DNA of 64,000 nt from Cohnella nanjingensis (GCF_014212125.1 NZ_JACJVP010000001.1:294548-358547), one strand, 5' to 3'. Counted from the stretch's first letter, positions 34,456-43,343 are shown. Numbers and translations are program-made. Notes: generated by a model from the sequence alone, not told the origin.

Positions 34456-34906
34456 CCTGCAAATCGCCAAGGGCTTGAAGCATCACAAAAATTTGATCGT
34501 CGTCACCAACTCGATTATTACCGCCTACGAGCTCGGCCGAAATCCCTACATCAAAACCATTCTGCTCGGCGGCTACTACAATCCCGACACCAACGCCGTC
34601 TTCGGCCACCACGCCATTCAGCAGTTGAACGACTACAAGCTCGACAAGCTGTTTCTTTCCATCGATGGGATCAGCGCCTCCGACGGCGTGACTTCGGAGC
34701 ATCCGTACGAAACCGAAATTTGCCGGGCGATGATCAAGAACGCCGCAGAGGTGATCGTAACGGCCGACTTCAGCAAGGTCGGCGTCTCCCGCTTCATCCA
34801 GATCGCTTCGCTTGACGAGATCGACATGCTGATTACCGATGACAAAGCGCCCGCCGACGAAATCAAGATTATCGAGAAGAGAGGCGTCAAGGTTGTTTTG
34901 GTGTAA
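34447..34906 (+). pseudogene. DeoR-family regulator, 3' half only
   Basis: The readable part (LQIAKGLKHHKNLIVVTNS to EKRGVKVVLV) is the sugar-phosphate-sensing DeoRC domain. The N-terminal helix-turn-helix and the conserved start of the sensor domain are missing; upstream sequence belongs to the opposite-strand permease. It would have regulated the adjacent sugar genes. It is a truncated pseudogene. Confidence 0.75.
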
Positions 34907-34930
34907 CGAGGGTACCTATCAGGAGGAGGA

Positions 34931-35730
34931 ATGGCAATGGAGCTGGCCGAAATCGTTCAATCGTATTTGGAGAAAAAAGTGAAATACGTTTTTTTGACTT
35001 AAACAGCTGGGTTCATAGGCAAGACGAGCAGTTTAATCCGGTACTGACGATCGAAGCGCTTGTTCGCGAGTTAAGCGGACATCGCATTGCGGACGCCGTG
35101 ATCACGAACGCCAAGTGTCTTCGCTATAATCCGGCTGTAGGCAATGAGGAGCTGTTGGGCCTGATTCGGGATCGCCCCTCTCTCTACGGCGCAATCTGCT
35201 GGTCCCCCGAGCTCGGGCGCTCGATAACCGAAACGGGGGATTATCTCGAGAGAATGATTGCAAACCGCATCGTTGCCGTTCGCCTCTTCCCGAAGAAATT
35301 GAATTTCAGCCTGAAAAAATGGCAGGTAGGCGATTTGCTCTCCGTCATGGAATCGAGAGGATTGCCGCTGCTATTGTGGCATACCGAAACGAACTGGGAC
35401 ACGATCCAGAGCATATGCGAGGAATATCCCGGACTGACTGTCATCGTGGAGGGCAACGATCAAAAGCTGCTTTACCATAACCGCGCCTTCGTCCCGCTAT
35501 TGGAGCGTCACGCCAATCTTTATATCGAGACCCACAGCCTGATCCAGCACGAAGGTCTTGAGTACATCGTAAACGAAAGAGGTGCCGACCGCCTGCTGTT
35601 CGGCACCTATTATCCGAGCAACGACCCCAACAGCTCCATGATGATGGTGACGGATGCCTTTATCCCGGAGGAAACCAAGCTGGCCATTGCAGGGGGCCAC
35701 TTGCGCCGTTTGATTGCCAATATTCATTAA
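34931..35730 (+). pseudogene. amidohydrolase-like TIM-barrel gene with T-run frameshift
   Basis: AGGAGG precedes ATG at 34931 (MAMELAEIVQSYLEKK). After KYVF the frame breaks in a run of seven T's (34989-34995); one more T would restore FDLNSWVHRQDE and read through to 35730. The long 3' frame (IVAVRLFPKKLNFSL, LLLWHTETNWD, LIVEGN-like, ADRLLFGTYYPSND) looks like an amidohydrolase_2/metal-dependent hydrolase TIM barrel. The single-base defect could be a mutation, a phase-variable tract or an assembly error. Confidence 0.7.
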
Positions 35731-35750
35731 TTCGGCTGCAAGGCACAAAT

Positions 35751-35795
35751 AGACCGTCAGGCGGTGTAGGTAGAGCCTGACGGTCTATTTGTTTT
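35751..35795 (+). terminator. bidirectional terminator
   Basis: A 12-bp stem, AGACCGTCAGGC with GCCTGACGGTCT, is followed by ATTTGTTTTT. It follows the amidohydrolase gene and faces the glycosidase fragment. Confidence 0.8.
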
Positions 35796-35802
35796 TATTC
35801 GA

Positions 35803-36030
35803 TTAATGCAGCAACAGCCTCACTTGACCCGTCAACCCGCTGGACACCGGTTTCTCCATCAGGATGGCGAGCGTATTCGATACGCGCAGTTCCAGATGAT
35901 TCTCTCCCGGCTTCAGTTTCCCTTTTACCTCGAATCGATGCGGATTCCATAAGCTTGTGCCGACCGGCTCCCCGTTGCACCAAAGTTCAAGGACATCCCG
36001 GCAATGGCCGACCGACAGTTCGGCGGCAAT
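35803..36030 (-). pseudogene. glycoside hydrolase C-terminal fragment
   Basis: About 75 residues, including CRDVLELWCNGEPVGTSLW, then LKPGENHLELRVSNTLA and SGLTGQVRL, match the C-terminal galactose-binding-like domain of large glycosidases (GH2/GH78-like lineages). The catalytic part is absent and upstream sequence is unrelated. It is a leftover of a polysaccharide-degrading gene from the same decayed locus. Confidence 0.6.
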
Positions 36031-36175
36031 AATAATAACATTAAATGCAGGAGGTTCGAGGTACAATGAATTCAACAAACTTAAAAGGCAAAGTCACGAT
36101 TTATTTTCGATCTCTCAGGCCTTCAAGTTGCAAACTACTTTGGAAATCAGTAAGAATGTGTTCCTATAAATTACA

Positions 36176-36229
36176 AAACCCGCGATTTTTGCGGGTTTGA
36201 ATAGGTACATATTCTTGTCATCCGACATA
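36176..36229. repeat. hairpin plus family B repeat unit
   Basis: AAACCCGC/GCGGGTTT hairpin (36176-36198) is followed by the unit AATAGGTACATATTCTTGTC continuing ATCCGACATA (36200-36229). Confidence 0.75.
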
Positions 36230-36236
36230 TGATGAG

Positions 36237-36607
36237 TCAGAATTCCGAATCTGACCCAGCTTTTAGAACCGGCAATGCCCGATACCTGCTGCGGCCGAGT
36301 CCGTACTTTCGCTTCAAGAGACTGATCTTCGCCTCACCAGCTAAACGGTAGCGCTGCAAGTCTTTAAACCACTCCTGCTCTTCGTGTTTGGTTCGTGCCT
36401 GGCCCTTCTTGCCCTTCCGCGGCAGACTGAACCGGCCGACATCCAATTCGGATAAGGCGGTCTCGTTCTTCTTGTTCGGTTCATTTGGCCAGTTTGGCTT
36501 TCTTGATCGGTCTGGCTTCCGGTTCAAGAAACTCACGATCTTATCGATCGCCTTCTACGCCTGGTCGATGACCGCTTCAGTCGTCTCGATGACATCGTTA
36601 TGATACC
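36237..36607 (-). pseudogene. DDE transposase C-terminal remnant
   Basis: The segment RFSLPRKGKKGQ, then EEQEWFKDLQRYRLAGEAKI and SLLKRKYGLGRSRYR, matches the C-terminal end of DDE transposases (ISNCY/IS1182-like, where an R-x-R/A-x-E-x-x-I-x-x-L-K-R-x-x-G-L pattern carries the catalytic Glu). An in-frame stop is present upstream (around 36560) and the rest is absent. The family assignment is tentative. Confidence 0.55.
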
Positions 36608-36739
36608 CAACAAGGCGCATAGAACAAGGTTGTTACAGACTAAAGCATATCCTCCATAATACATCGATACAATAGCCATCAAAACGCACAGGACAAGATT
36701 AGTAGCCGAAAATCCGCCACCGGTAGCATACATAACCAA
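36533..36739 (-). CDS. small hydrophobic protein with internal duplication
   Basis: A strong AGGAGG precedes TTG (8 nt) and then an ATG. The product has two similar hydrophobic segments, GGFSATNLVLCVLMAIVSM and GGYALVCNNLVLCALLGII, like two transmembrane hairpins. The C-terminal 20 residues are basic and overlap the transposase remnant in another frame, so the natural end may have been replaced. It resembles small sporulation or holin-like peptides; I do not recognise the family. Confidence 0.45.
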   Translation of the reverse strand: MVMYATGGGFSATNLVLCVLMAIVSMYYGGYALVCNNLVLCALLGIITMSSRRLKRSSTRRRRRSIRS

Positions 36740-36815
36740 AACAATCACCTCCTAATGAAATCTGTGTGTGATTATCTACTATTATACGGACCTTTAATAC
36801 AACTGCTTGGACATT

Positions 36816-36914
36816 CTAGTTAGTTGCTCCTGAAATAGTCGATAAATACGCAGCAAGCTTCCGGGCTTCTTCTGCTGCGTCCAAATACGAATTCGCTTTC
36901 TTGGAACTATGCAA
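36816..36914 (-). CDS. possible 32-residue small protein
   Basis: A TTG start with AAAGGAG 8 nt upstream encodes a charged helical peptide (NSYLDAAEEARKLAAYLS). It lies upstream of, and in the same direction as, the small hydrophobic gene. A plus-strand hairpin with a T tract overlaps its upstream region. It is unrecognised. Confidence 0.35.
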   Translation of the reverse strand: MHSSKKANSYLDAAEEARKLAAYLSTISGATN

Positions 36915-37138
36915 ATAAGCAGCTCCTTTCCGTTAGGAATGAACTGCTTTTTTTCTTTTGTTTGCTTATTTTTGATACCAGACGAAATTCAGCTGCCGGC
37001 TGTGCGGGTTCGAATGGGCATATCGAGCCAATCCTTGCGGATCCGCATCTTATGTACGCCGTCTTACTGCACCTGGATGCTCGGGATTGCGTACATCATC
37101 GGATATGACAGCCTTGGCCAATTTCGATTACACGCGGT

Positions 37139-37168
37139 AATAGGAACACATTCTTGTCACCCGGCACA
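37139..37168. repeat. family B repeat unit
   Basis: AATAGGAACACATTCTTGTC continuing ACCCGGCACA ends 2 bp before the CDF gene stop codon. Confidence 0.7.
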
Positions 37169-37169
37169 A

Positions 37170-38021
37170 TTAATGTGGCTCGATATGCACATGAACGTTC
37201 CGAATCTGGTGTTTCTCCATCAGTTCATTCTCAATTCGTTCTGTTATTGCATGGCTTTCTAAAACCGACATATCCCGATTAACTTCAACAATTAGATCGA
37301 CAAATACTTGATTGCCATGAATACGTCCTTTAATTTCCGAGACTTTCTCTACACCATCGATATAAGATAATGTAACTTTATATTTTTCTAATTCCTTTAC
37401 ATCAAATCCATCAGTTAACATGTGTGAGGCTTCTCTAAATATATCCCAGGCTGTTTTGCAAATAATAAGTCCCACAATAATAGCCGTTAATGCATCTAAC
37501 CACGGAAGCCCCCATGAGCTTCCTAATATTCCGATTACAGTCCCCAAACTTACAAGCGCATCCGACCGATTATCTGCCGCTGCAGCCTTAAGTGCATGGC
37601 TTCCAGTTTTGCGGGATAAGCGAATATTATATCGGTAAACAAAATACATCACGACTGCGGAAAAAATGGCAACCCAGGCGGCAATCCTATTTGGCGGCTG
37701 AAAATCGCCATCAATAAATTTTGTGATTGAACTTATCAGGACCTCAAGTCCCACTGCTGCCATGATAAAGGAAGCAACCATTGATGCAACAGTTTCTGCT
37801 CGTGAGTGCCCGTATTTATGATCGGCATCGGCTGGTTTCTTTGATATTTTGAGCCCTATGAGCACTGCGAATGAGGCAATGATATCCGTTGTATTGTTTA
37901 GCCCGTCCGCCATTAATGCTTTTGAATTTGAAAAATAGCCTACGACAAGTTTTATCACGGACAGTGCAATATACACACCAATGCTCAGCCAAGCTCCAAA
38001 TTCAGCCTTGTTCTCCTTCAT
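37170..38021 (-). CDS. cation diffusion facilitator metal exporter
   Basis: About 283 residues: six transmembrane helices with the intramembrane metal site visible as ALMADGLNNTTDI in TM2 and AAADNRSDALVS in TM5 (D/N-x-x-x-D pairs), the HKYGHSRAE loop, and a cytosolic C-terminal domain ending NVHVHIEPH. It should export Zn2+, Mn2+, Fe2+ or Co2+ in exchange for protons; the metal cannot be assigned. The ATG (MKENKAEF) after GGAGG is chosen. Confidence 0.88.
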   Translation of the reverse strand: MKENKAEFGAWLSIGVYIALSVIKLVVGYFSNSKALMADGLNNTTDIIASFAVLIGLKISKKPADADHKYGHSRAETVASMVASFIMAAVGLEVLISSITKFIDGDFQPPNRIAAWVAIFSAVVMYFVYRYNIRLSRKTGSHALKAAAADNRSDALVSLGTVIGILGSSWGLPWLDALTAIIVGLIICKTAWDIFREASHMLTDGFDVKELEKYKVTLSYIDGVEKVSEIKGRIHGNQVFVDLIVEVNRDMSVLESHAITERIENELMEKHQIRNVHVHIEPH

Positions 38022-38223
38022 GGCTACCTCCAAATCATTATCCCCTATCTTCTACTTGGTTCCGTGCCATTATACAAAACGAAAATCATGTGGGTCTAGA
38101 GAAACAGTATTGCCTGTCGCAAGAAGTATTCAAGCTGTCCAAAAGAGTTTGTTAGTTAAAACTATGTTTGATAAATGCAAATTACGGATCCCGACACTTC
38201 AAAAAAGATACCAAAAATATAAA

Positions 38224-38249
38224 AACCGCTCTCCATGAAGGAAAGCGGT
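38224..38249 (-). terminator. terminator of YjcZ-type gene
   Basis: AACCGCTcTCC pairs with GGAaAGCGGT, with A-rich sequence to the left giving a T run on the minus strand. Confidence 0.6.
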
Positions 38250-38300
38250 CAATTTTCACTTTACTCTTAACTTGCTAAAAACGGATGCGGCGCCGCCCGA

Positions 38301-38417
38301 TTAGATGAAGGCAGTGCTAGCCAGGATGATAACCAGCAAAATGAATAGTACCAGCACAAATGCGGCGGAACTGCCACCGCCGTAGCCTGAGCAGCTACCT
38401 CCCACACCGTATCCCAT
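38301..38417 (-). CDS. YjcZ-family sporulation peptide
   Basis: A 38-residue peptide starting MGYGVGGSCSGYGGGSS followed by a single hydrophobic helix (AAFVLVLFILLVIIL) and ending STAFI. This Gly/Ser-rich head plus one transmembrane helix is characteristic of YjcZ/YrbE-like peptides found in spore formers. AAGGAG lies 10 nt upstream and a terminator follows the gene. Confidence 0.8.
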   Translation of the reverse strand: MGYGVGGSCSGYGGGSSAAFVLVLFILLVIILASTAFI

Positions 38418-38605
38418 CGTTTACTCACTCCTTATGTGGTTTTTTAGTTACGTCGCATTGTATGCGTCTTGCCGCCGATGCTCCTGGACAATCATCCTTC
38501 CCCGGCAAAAATGAGGACATGATCTGCCGCCTCATATAAAACCGTTCCCACTTTCCATTCAAAAGCAAAAAGCATTATCTCATTCCCTCCTCAGACGCAA
38601 AAAAA

Positions 38606-38627
38606 ACCATTCGTTAAAACGAATGGT
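38606..38627 (-). terminator. terminator of YciI-like gene
   Basis: A 10-bp stem, ACCATTCGTT with AACGAATGGT, is followed by TTTTTTTTGC on the minus strand. Confidence 0.8.
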
Positions 38628-38678
38628 CAGAGTGCCGAGAAACCCCCAATTTTTAGAACGTGGCCGACAGGATTGATT

Positions 38679-39044
38679 CTAGCTATCGTGCTGGTCAAAT
38701 ACTTGACGCAATTCAATCTGACCTTCCCCGTGTCCTTGCGGGTCCGGCATCCGCATGACCCACTCGATGGCTTCTTCCCTCGAATTCACATCAATCAGAA
38801 TGAACCCGGCAATCAATTCTTTCGATTCCGTAAATGGGCCATCCGTAACCACCGGCTTTTCCCCTGGTTTCGGATACGAAAGGCGAATCCCATTTGAACT
38901 TGGATGAAGTCCTTTAGCCGCAACCCGCACGCCTGCCTTAACTAATTCCTCATTGTACTTCGTCATGGCTTCAATGAGCTCTGGGCTCGGGAGATTTCCG
39001 GCTTCCGAATTCTTCGAGGCTTTGACAATCATCATAAATAGCAT
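38679..39044 (-). CDS. YciI/DGPF-domain protein
   Basis: 121 residues of the YciI-related fold with the DGPF motif in VVTDGPFTESKELIAGFILI. Such proteins are often encoded beside ECF sigma factors, but none is adjacent here. AAGGAGG lies 8 nt before the ATG. The function is unknown. It is monocistronic with its own terminator. Confidence 0.82.
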   Translation of the reverse strand: MLFMMIVKASKNSEAGNLPSPELIEAMTKYNEELVKAGVRVAAKGLHPSSNGIRLSYPKPGEKPVVTDGPFTESKELIAGFILIDVNSREEAIEWVMRMPDPQGHGEGQIELRQVFDQHDS

Positions 39045-39158
39045 AAAACTTCCTCCTTATTTTTGAGTCAAGTTCCTTTTAGAAGACCATTCATACTCGG
39101 CCTCTGTATAAATATAACGAACAAGAAATATCAAAATCGACAGAATGAATAAAAAATC

Positions 39159-39389
39159 TTAAAATAATCTTTTCCATATTATTTCTAGAACCCATTCGTC
39201 ATTAATGATTTTGAAGTAAGAGTCAGTTTGCTTACGATGCGAGAAGATAGGATCTTTGATGATGGCGTGAAGTACGGCGAACTCGGTCGGCACGAACGCC
39301 GAACTGATAAACGGCAGGAAGATGATCGGATAGGAAAAAGCGCTGACGCCGTCCACCGATTTGACGGTTCGATATAGGGGGACAACCAT
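39159..39389 (-). pseudogene. ABC-2 permease remnant
   Basis: The stretch SAFSYPIIFLPFISSAFVPTE is the conserved C-terminal part of DrrB-like ABC-2 drug exporters. It is flanked by unrelated sequence and lacks the rest of the protein. It lies just upstream of, and divergent to, padR, which often controls such exporters. Confidence 0.5.
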
Positions 39390-39442
39390 TCGGTCGCGAG
39401 AGGCTTGCCAATATGAACTTGATCTTGTATTTCACTACTGTT

Positions 39443-39462
39443 ATATTACGTATATGTAATAT
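39443..39462. promoter_or_regulatory. PadR operator candidate
   Basis: The dyad ATATTAC-GTATAT-GTAATAT lies 21 bp upstream of the padR ATG and probably overlaps its promoter, consistent with autorepression. Confidence 0.6.
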
Positions 39463-39482
39463 TAAGTATAAGGGGTCTCTCA

Positions 39483-40034
39483 ATGAATCAACTTTCGAAT
39501 GTTGAATTTATGCTGCTGCAATTGATTACGGAATGTAATCAAGCGTCGGGTTACGACATCCATAAATTAATCGATCAGCGCGGCTATCGGGATTGGGCGA
39601 ATATTGGCACCACTTCGATTTACACGGGACTGAAGAAATTGAACGATAAAGGATTGATCAAGTCCGAGGATTCCGGCGAGAAATCCGGCAAGGGACCTAT
39701 GCCGATCCGATTTACCATGACGGAAGTCGGTATGACAACGCTGAGAAATGAAATCATCGCCAACCTATCTTCTTCGCGAGAGCGCAATTACCGATTCGAT
39801 CTCGGGCTTGCCGCATTGCCTTTTGTCGAGAAGGGCGAAGCCATTGAAGCTTTGCGACTACGGTTGGATTTTCTTGGGGAGGCTTTGAAGAATATAAGAC
39901 GGAAGTACGACTCGCAGGGCGGTATTCGATTGCCGCTGTACGTAAGAGCGCTTTTCCTACATCCGATGACTCTTATCGAAAGCGAGCAAGCGTACGTCGC
40001 CAATCTAATCAACGAAATGTTGGAGGAGATGTAG
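39483..40034 (+). CDS. PadR family regulator
   Basis: 183 residues. The N-terminal PadR winged helix (EFMLLQLITECNQASGYDI, then TTSIYTGLKKLNDKGLI) is followed by a helical Vir-like dimerisation domain. It is transcribed with the BtrH-like gene 4 nt downstream. A palindrome in its promoter suggests autorepression. PadR proteins usually respond to phenolics or antibiotics; the ligand is unknown. Confidence 0.87.
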   Translation: MNQLSNVEFMLLQLITECNQASGYDIHKLIDQRGYRDWANIGTTSIYTGLKKLNDKGLIKSEDSGEKSGKGPMPIRFTMTEVGMTTLRNEIIANLSSSRERNYRFDLGLAALPFVEKGEAIEALRLRLDFLGEALKNIRRKYDSQGGIRLPLYVRALFLHPMTLIESEQAYVANLINEMLEEM

Positions 40035-40038
40035 AAAC

Positions 40039-41019
40039 ATGTCTAAAATCATTGAAGGTTTCGTTCCCTTTCAAGGAGAACATTGCGAGACGACAACGAT
40101 GGGCAACTTGCTTCAATTTGCGGGAGTCCGACTATCGGAGCCGATGTTATTCGGACTCGGGCAAGGGTTGGGATTCATTTATTGGGATTCAAAGGCGATG
40201 GACTTTCCTATTATCGGGGGGAGGGCGAAACCCGATGAATTGGCTGCTTGCGTAGCATTCCGGCTCAACTTAACCATCAAGGCGCAAGAAACCTCTTCCG
40301 TTGAAAAAGCGTGGCAGAACGTACGGAGCTTTCTAGAACGCGGAGTTCCGGTTGGGCTTAAATTGGACTCGTATTATTTGGATTATTTCACGAACAAAGT
40401 GCACTTTGCCGCCCACTATGCGGTGATCTATGGCATGGATGACGAATACGCATACATGGCGGATACAAGACAACAGGGTGGACTTGTAACGACGCGTTTA
40501 CCTGCTTTGGCCATGGCTAGAAACGCGAAAGGACCCATGAGCTCCAGGAACCGTTCATTTACGATCGAGTCGATCGGTACCCTTCCGCCGCTTGTGCCCG
40601 CTATACGATCGTCCTTAATCAAGAATGCACATGACTACTTGAATCCGCCCATTCGAAATATAGGGAATAAAGGCATTATTAAGATGAGCAGCGAAGTCCT
40701 GAAGTGGCCTTCCCGCAGCAAAAATTTTGAGCAAGATCTATGCTTGACTGCGTTGCTAATGGAAAGAGCGGGAACCGGCGGCGCTTTGTTTCGAAATCTA
40801 TATCGAGATTTTCTAAAAGAATGCGTGGAGCTGTTTGGAGATCCAAACGTAGAACAGGCCTACTTACGGTTTACGGAAATCGCTCCGATGTGGGTCAGCG
40901 TTTCTTCTTTGATCGACCATGCGGGAAGAACGGGAAACCACCAGGAGCTTAACCAGGTTTCCAAGCTGTTGCTCGAGATCGCAGATAAAGAACGTGCAGC
41001 CATGGAATTATTAATGTAG
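40039..41019 (+). CDS. BtrH N-terminal domain / DUF4872 protein
   Basis: 326 residues. The N-terminal half carries the BtrH_N pattern HCETTTMGNLLQFAG (candidate nucleophile Cys) and later VHFAAHYAVIYGMDD, the Cys-His arrangement of the butirosin acyltransferase BtrH and related papain-like enzymes; the second half matches DUF4872. BtrH transfers a side chain from an acyl carrier protein to an aminoglycoside, but most homologues are uncharacterised. It is co-transcribed with padR and ends at a strong terminator. Confidence 0.78.
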   Translation: MSKIIEGFVPFQGEHCETTTMGNLLQFAGVRLSEPMLFGLGQGLGFIYWDSKAMDFPIIGGRAKPDELAACVAFRLNLTIKAQETSSVEKAWQNVRSFLERGVPVGLKLDSYYLDYFTNKVHFAAHYAVIYGMDDEYAYMADTRQQGGLVTTRLPALAMARNAKGPMSSRNRSFTIESIGTLPPLVPAIRSSLIKNAHDYLNPPIRNIGNKGIIKMSSEVLKWPSRSKNFEQDLCLTALLMERAGTGGALFRNLYRDFLKECVELFGDPNVEQAYLRFTEIAPMWVSVSSLIDHAGRTGNHQELNQVSKLLLEIADKERAAMELLM

Positions 41020-41053
41020 TTAACTATGATAAAACCCTTCCACTATAGAAAAA

Positions 41054-41106
41054 AACAGGTCACTCAATGGTGTGAAATACCATTAGTGACCTGTTAACTT
41101 TTTTCC
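41054..41106 (+). terminator. terminator of padR-btrH operon
   Basis: An outer 11-bp stem AACAGGTCACT/AGTGACCTGTT encloses an AATGGT/ACCATT inner stem and is followed by AACTTTTTTCC. Confidence 0.85.
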
Positions 41107-41179
41107 TTCTATGATCTTGGAACGCTTTTAACTTCGTTTCCCGGTTCCTTATCATGATGGAAAATTTGCATTCGACTAC

Positions 41180-42043
41180 CTAAACCCGGGCAAGCTTATC
41201 CGGGTTACGTATGGCATACATTCTCGTAAGCTTTCCGCGTCGGAGTTGTATCAATAAAGCAGCCACGGTTTCGTTCCCCGAACGGATTACGATACTGGTC
41301 TCCCCGTTCAGAGGGGCAAACTCGAAGTGAAAATCCCCCTGGAAATAGGACCTTAAGCTCTGGAGCCTGTCGAGCAGGACTCGGGCCACGTGCTCGCTCG
41401 TTTGCACCGGATGCCTGAACGCTTTTGCTTTCCCGCCTCCGTCGGCGACGAACATGACGTCTTCGGTCAACAACGACATCACATGATCGACGTTTCCTTG
41501 CTCGAGGGAGGTGAGGAACCGGCTCACCCATTCCAATTCGACCGCTTCGGCCGCAACCGGCTCATCCTCGGATATGCCCATTTTGTTTCTTGCCCGGCTC
41601 AACAGCTTGCGGCAGTTCGCCTCTTGCTTGCCGAGCAGCTCCGCGATTTCGGGATAGTCGAAGCCCAGCGCCTCACGTAGGACGAAAACCGTCCGCTCTG
41701 TCGGCGTCAGCCGCTCGAGCAGCACGAGCATGGCGTAAGACAGCAGATCGCGGCGGACGACCGTCGTCTCGAGCGGATCCGTTTCCGGCGTCCGAACCGG
41801 TTCGGGGAGCCACGGACCGACGTACATCTCCCTCTTCTTCCGCGCCGACTTCTGCAGATTGAGGCAGTGATTGGTTACCATTTTGCACAAATACGCCTTC
41901 GGCTCCTCTAGACGTTCGGGATGTACGTCGCACGCTTTAACAAACACGTCCTGCACCGCATCTTCCGCGTCTGCAGCGGAGCCTGTCAATTGATAGGCCA
42001 GCGTGAACAGCAGCGCTCGATATTGACCGTACAGTTCCTCCAT
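41180..42043 (-). CDS. ECF41 (SigJ-like) sigma factor B
   Basis: 287 residues: region 2 (GSAADAEDAVQDVFVKA), WLPEP linker motif (YVGPWLPEPV), region 4 (TPTERTVFVLREALGFDYPEI), and a SnoaL-like C-terminal extension with DGGGKAKAF and terminal NPDKLARV. The ATG beginning MEELYGQY is chosen, 7 nt after GGTGAG. It lies 44 nt after an NADH dehydrogenase-like gene with an ECF41-type promoter. It is a close paralogue of the sigma gene at 57448; similarity continues past the stop codon. Confidence 0.9.
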   Translation of the reverse strand: MEELYGQYRALLFTLAYQLTGSAADAEDAVQDVFVKACDVHPERLEEPKAYLCKMVTNHCLNLQKSARKKREMYVGPWLPEPVRTPETDPLETTVVRRDLLSYAMLVLLERLTPTERTVFVLREALGFDYPEIAELLGKQEANCRKLLSRARNKMGISEDEPVAAEAVELEWVSRFLTSLEQGNVDHVMSLLTEDVMFVADGGGKAKAFRHPVQTSEHVARVLLDRLQSLRSYFQGDFHFEFAPLNGETSIVIRSGNETVAALLIQLRRGKLTRMYAIRNPDKLARV

Positions 42044-42087
42044 TAGCCGTCTCACCTTTTCCGGCTGTTGATATTGGTATTTAGTTG

Positions 42088-43284
42088 CTATCGTAGCATA
42101 CTGCCTTTATCCCATGCCAGTTTCCTGATTTTCCACCCTAGCTTTCCCGTTATGATCATATTAAGTCCCCATTTGCGTCCCCATACGAATCCGCGATTCT
42201 CCCCCAAGCCGATGCAGAAGAAATCCAGCATCGTGCTGGGGGATTTGTGAACCGGCGCGGGGCGGCCCTCCAGATCGGCCATCACGATTTTCCCCAGTTT
42301 GTCTGCCTGCAGCGCACCTTCTCCGGCCCTCATCAGATCCGCCTTGCCGTTTCTCGGATCGACGATTCTAGCACAGTCGCCGATGCTGTAAACGCCCGGC
42401 GCTCCTTTGACGCGATAGCATTCATCCACCAGCACTTGACCATCCGGAGTAAGCGGCAAATCCATGCTTCGAAGGGCCGGATTCGGGATCAGACCAATGG
42501 TCCAGATACATAGGCCAACCGGCAGACGATCGCCATTGCTGAGCTTCACCGCTCCTGCTTCCGCCTGCATCACCCTACGGTTGTAAAGTACGTTTACGCC
42601 GCATTCGTTGAGAACTTGATCCAATTTTTTGCCGACCTTTTCGGGCCCCTCCATGAACAAACGTTTCTGTCCGCTCAGTAAATAGACAGCGACATCGGCC
42701 GGATTCAATCCTAGCGCCGATGCTTCCTTCCGCATCTCAAGCGCCAGCTCGGCGGATGTCTCGACGCCGCTGATACCCGCTCCCGCAACAGCGGTCGACA
42801 TCAGTCGCTTTCGTTCCTCAGGGTTTATCTCACCGGCAGCTTTCCGCAGGTTGGCGCGCCAGCGCTCCCGGATGTCCGCTGCGGCTTGCGGGTCGGTCAA
42901 GGCGATGCCGCCCCGATCGGGTTCCGGTTGCCGAACGATGCTGCCGACCGCCACGACCAAAAGGTCATACTGCATGCGGGCATGATTACCTTGCGCATCC
43001 TCATATCGAACCTGTTTTCCCCCGCTATCCACGGACGTAACCTTGCCTTGCACGAATTCGACACCTTCCGAGAACGAATAATGCGTCCAGGGAATCATAA
43101 TCTCTTCCTGGCCCACGGCCGGCCGGAACAACAGCATTTTGCGCATATGACCGGGTTGTTTGTCGATCAGAACAAACCGAATCCGTCGTCCGTTCGCCAT
43201 GCCTTGGGTTTCTTCCTTTATTGATTTGAGTGAATGAAGCCCTACGTGGCCGCCTCCGATGATTACGCATGTCAAGTCGTTCAT
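42088..43284 (-). CDS. NADH dehydrogenase-like FAD oxidoreductase B
   Basis: 398 residues of the type II NADH dehydrogenase/FSP1-like pyridine nucleotide-disulfide oxidoreductase family. The FAD motif is VIIGGGHVGLHSL, the NAD motif AVAGAGISGVETS, and the C-terminal FAD-site motif GVYSIGDCAR. It probably transfers electrons from NAD(P)H to a quinone or similar acceptor; there is no membrane segment. It is the first gene of the pair with ECF41 factor B and a paralogue of the gene at 58333. Confidence 0.87.
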   Translation of the reverse strand: MNDLTCVIIGGGHVGLHSLKSIKEETQGMANGRRIRFVLIDKQPGHMRKMLLFRPAVGQEEIMIPWTHYSFSEGVEFVQGKVTSVDSGGKQVRYEDAQGNHARMQYDLLVVAVGSIVRQPEPDRGGIALTDPQAAADIRERWRANLRKAAGEINPEERKRLMSTAVAGAGISGVETSAELALEMRKEASALGLNPADVAVYLLSGQKRLFMEGPEKVGKKLDQVLNECGVNVLYNRRVMQAEAGAVKLSNGDRLPVGLCIWTIGLIPNPALRSMDLPLTPDGQVLVDECYRVKGAPGVYSIGDCARIVDPRNGKADLMRAGEGALQADKLGKIVMADLEGRPAPVHKSPSTMLDFFCIGLGENRGFVWGRKWGLNMIITGKLGWKIRKLAWDKGSMLR

Positions 43285-43316
43285 CTTTCCTCAGCTCCTC
43301 TACGTTTTGCACATAT

Positions 43317-43343
43317 AACAACGTAAGGCTCTGATTTGTGACA
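43317..43343 (-). promoter_or_regulatory. ECF41-type promoter B
   Basis: On the minus strand TGTCACA (43337-43343), 16 bp, then TGTT (43317-43320) lies 33 bp before the oxidoreductase ATG. The -35 is a perfect ECF41 match and the -10 deviates (TGTT for CGTC). The spacer is nearly identical to that of promoter C. Confidence 0.65.
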
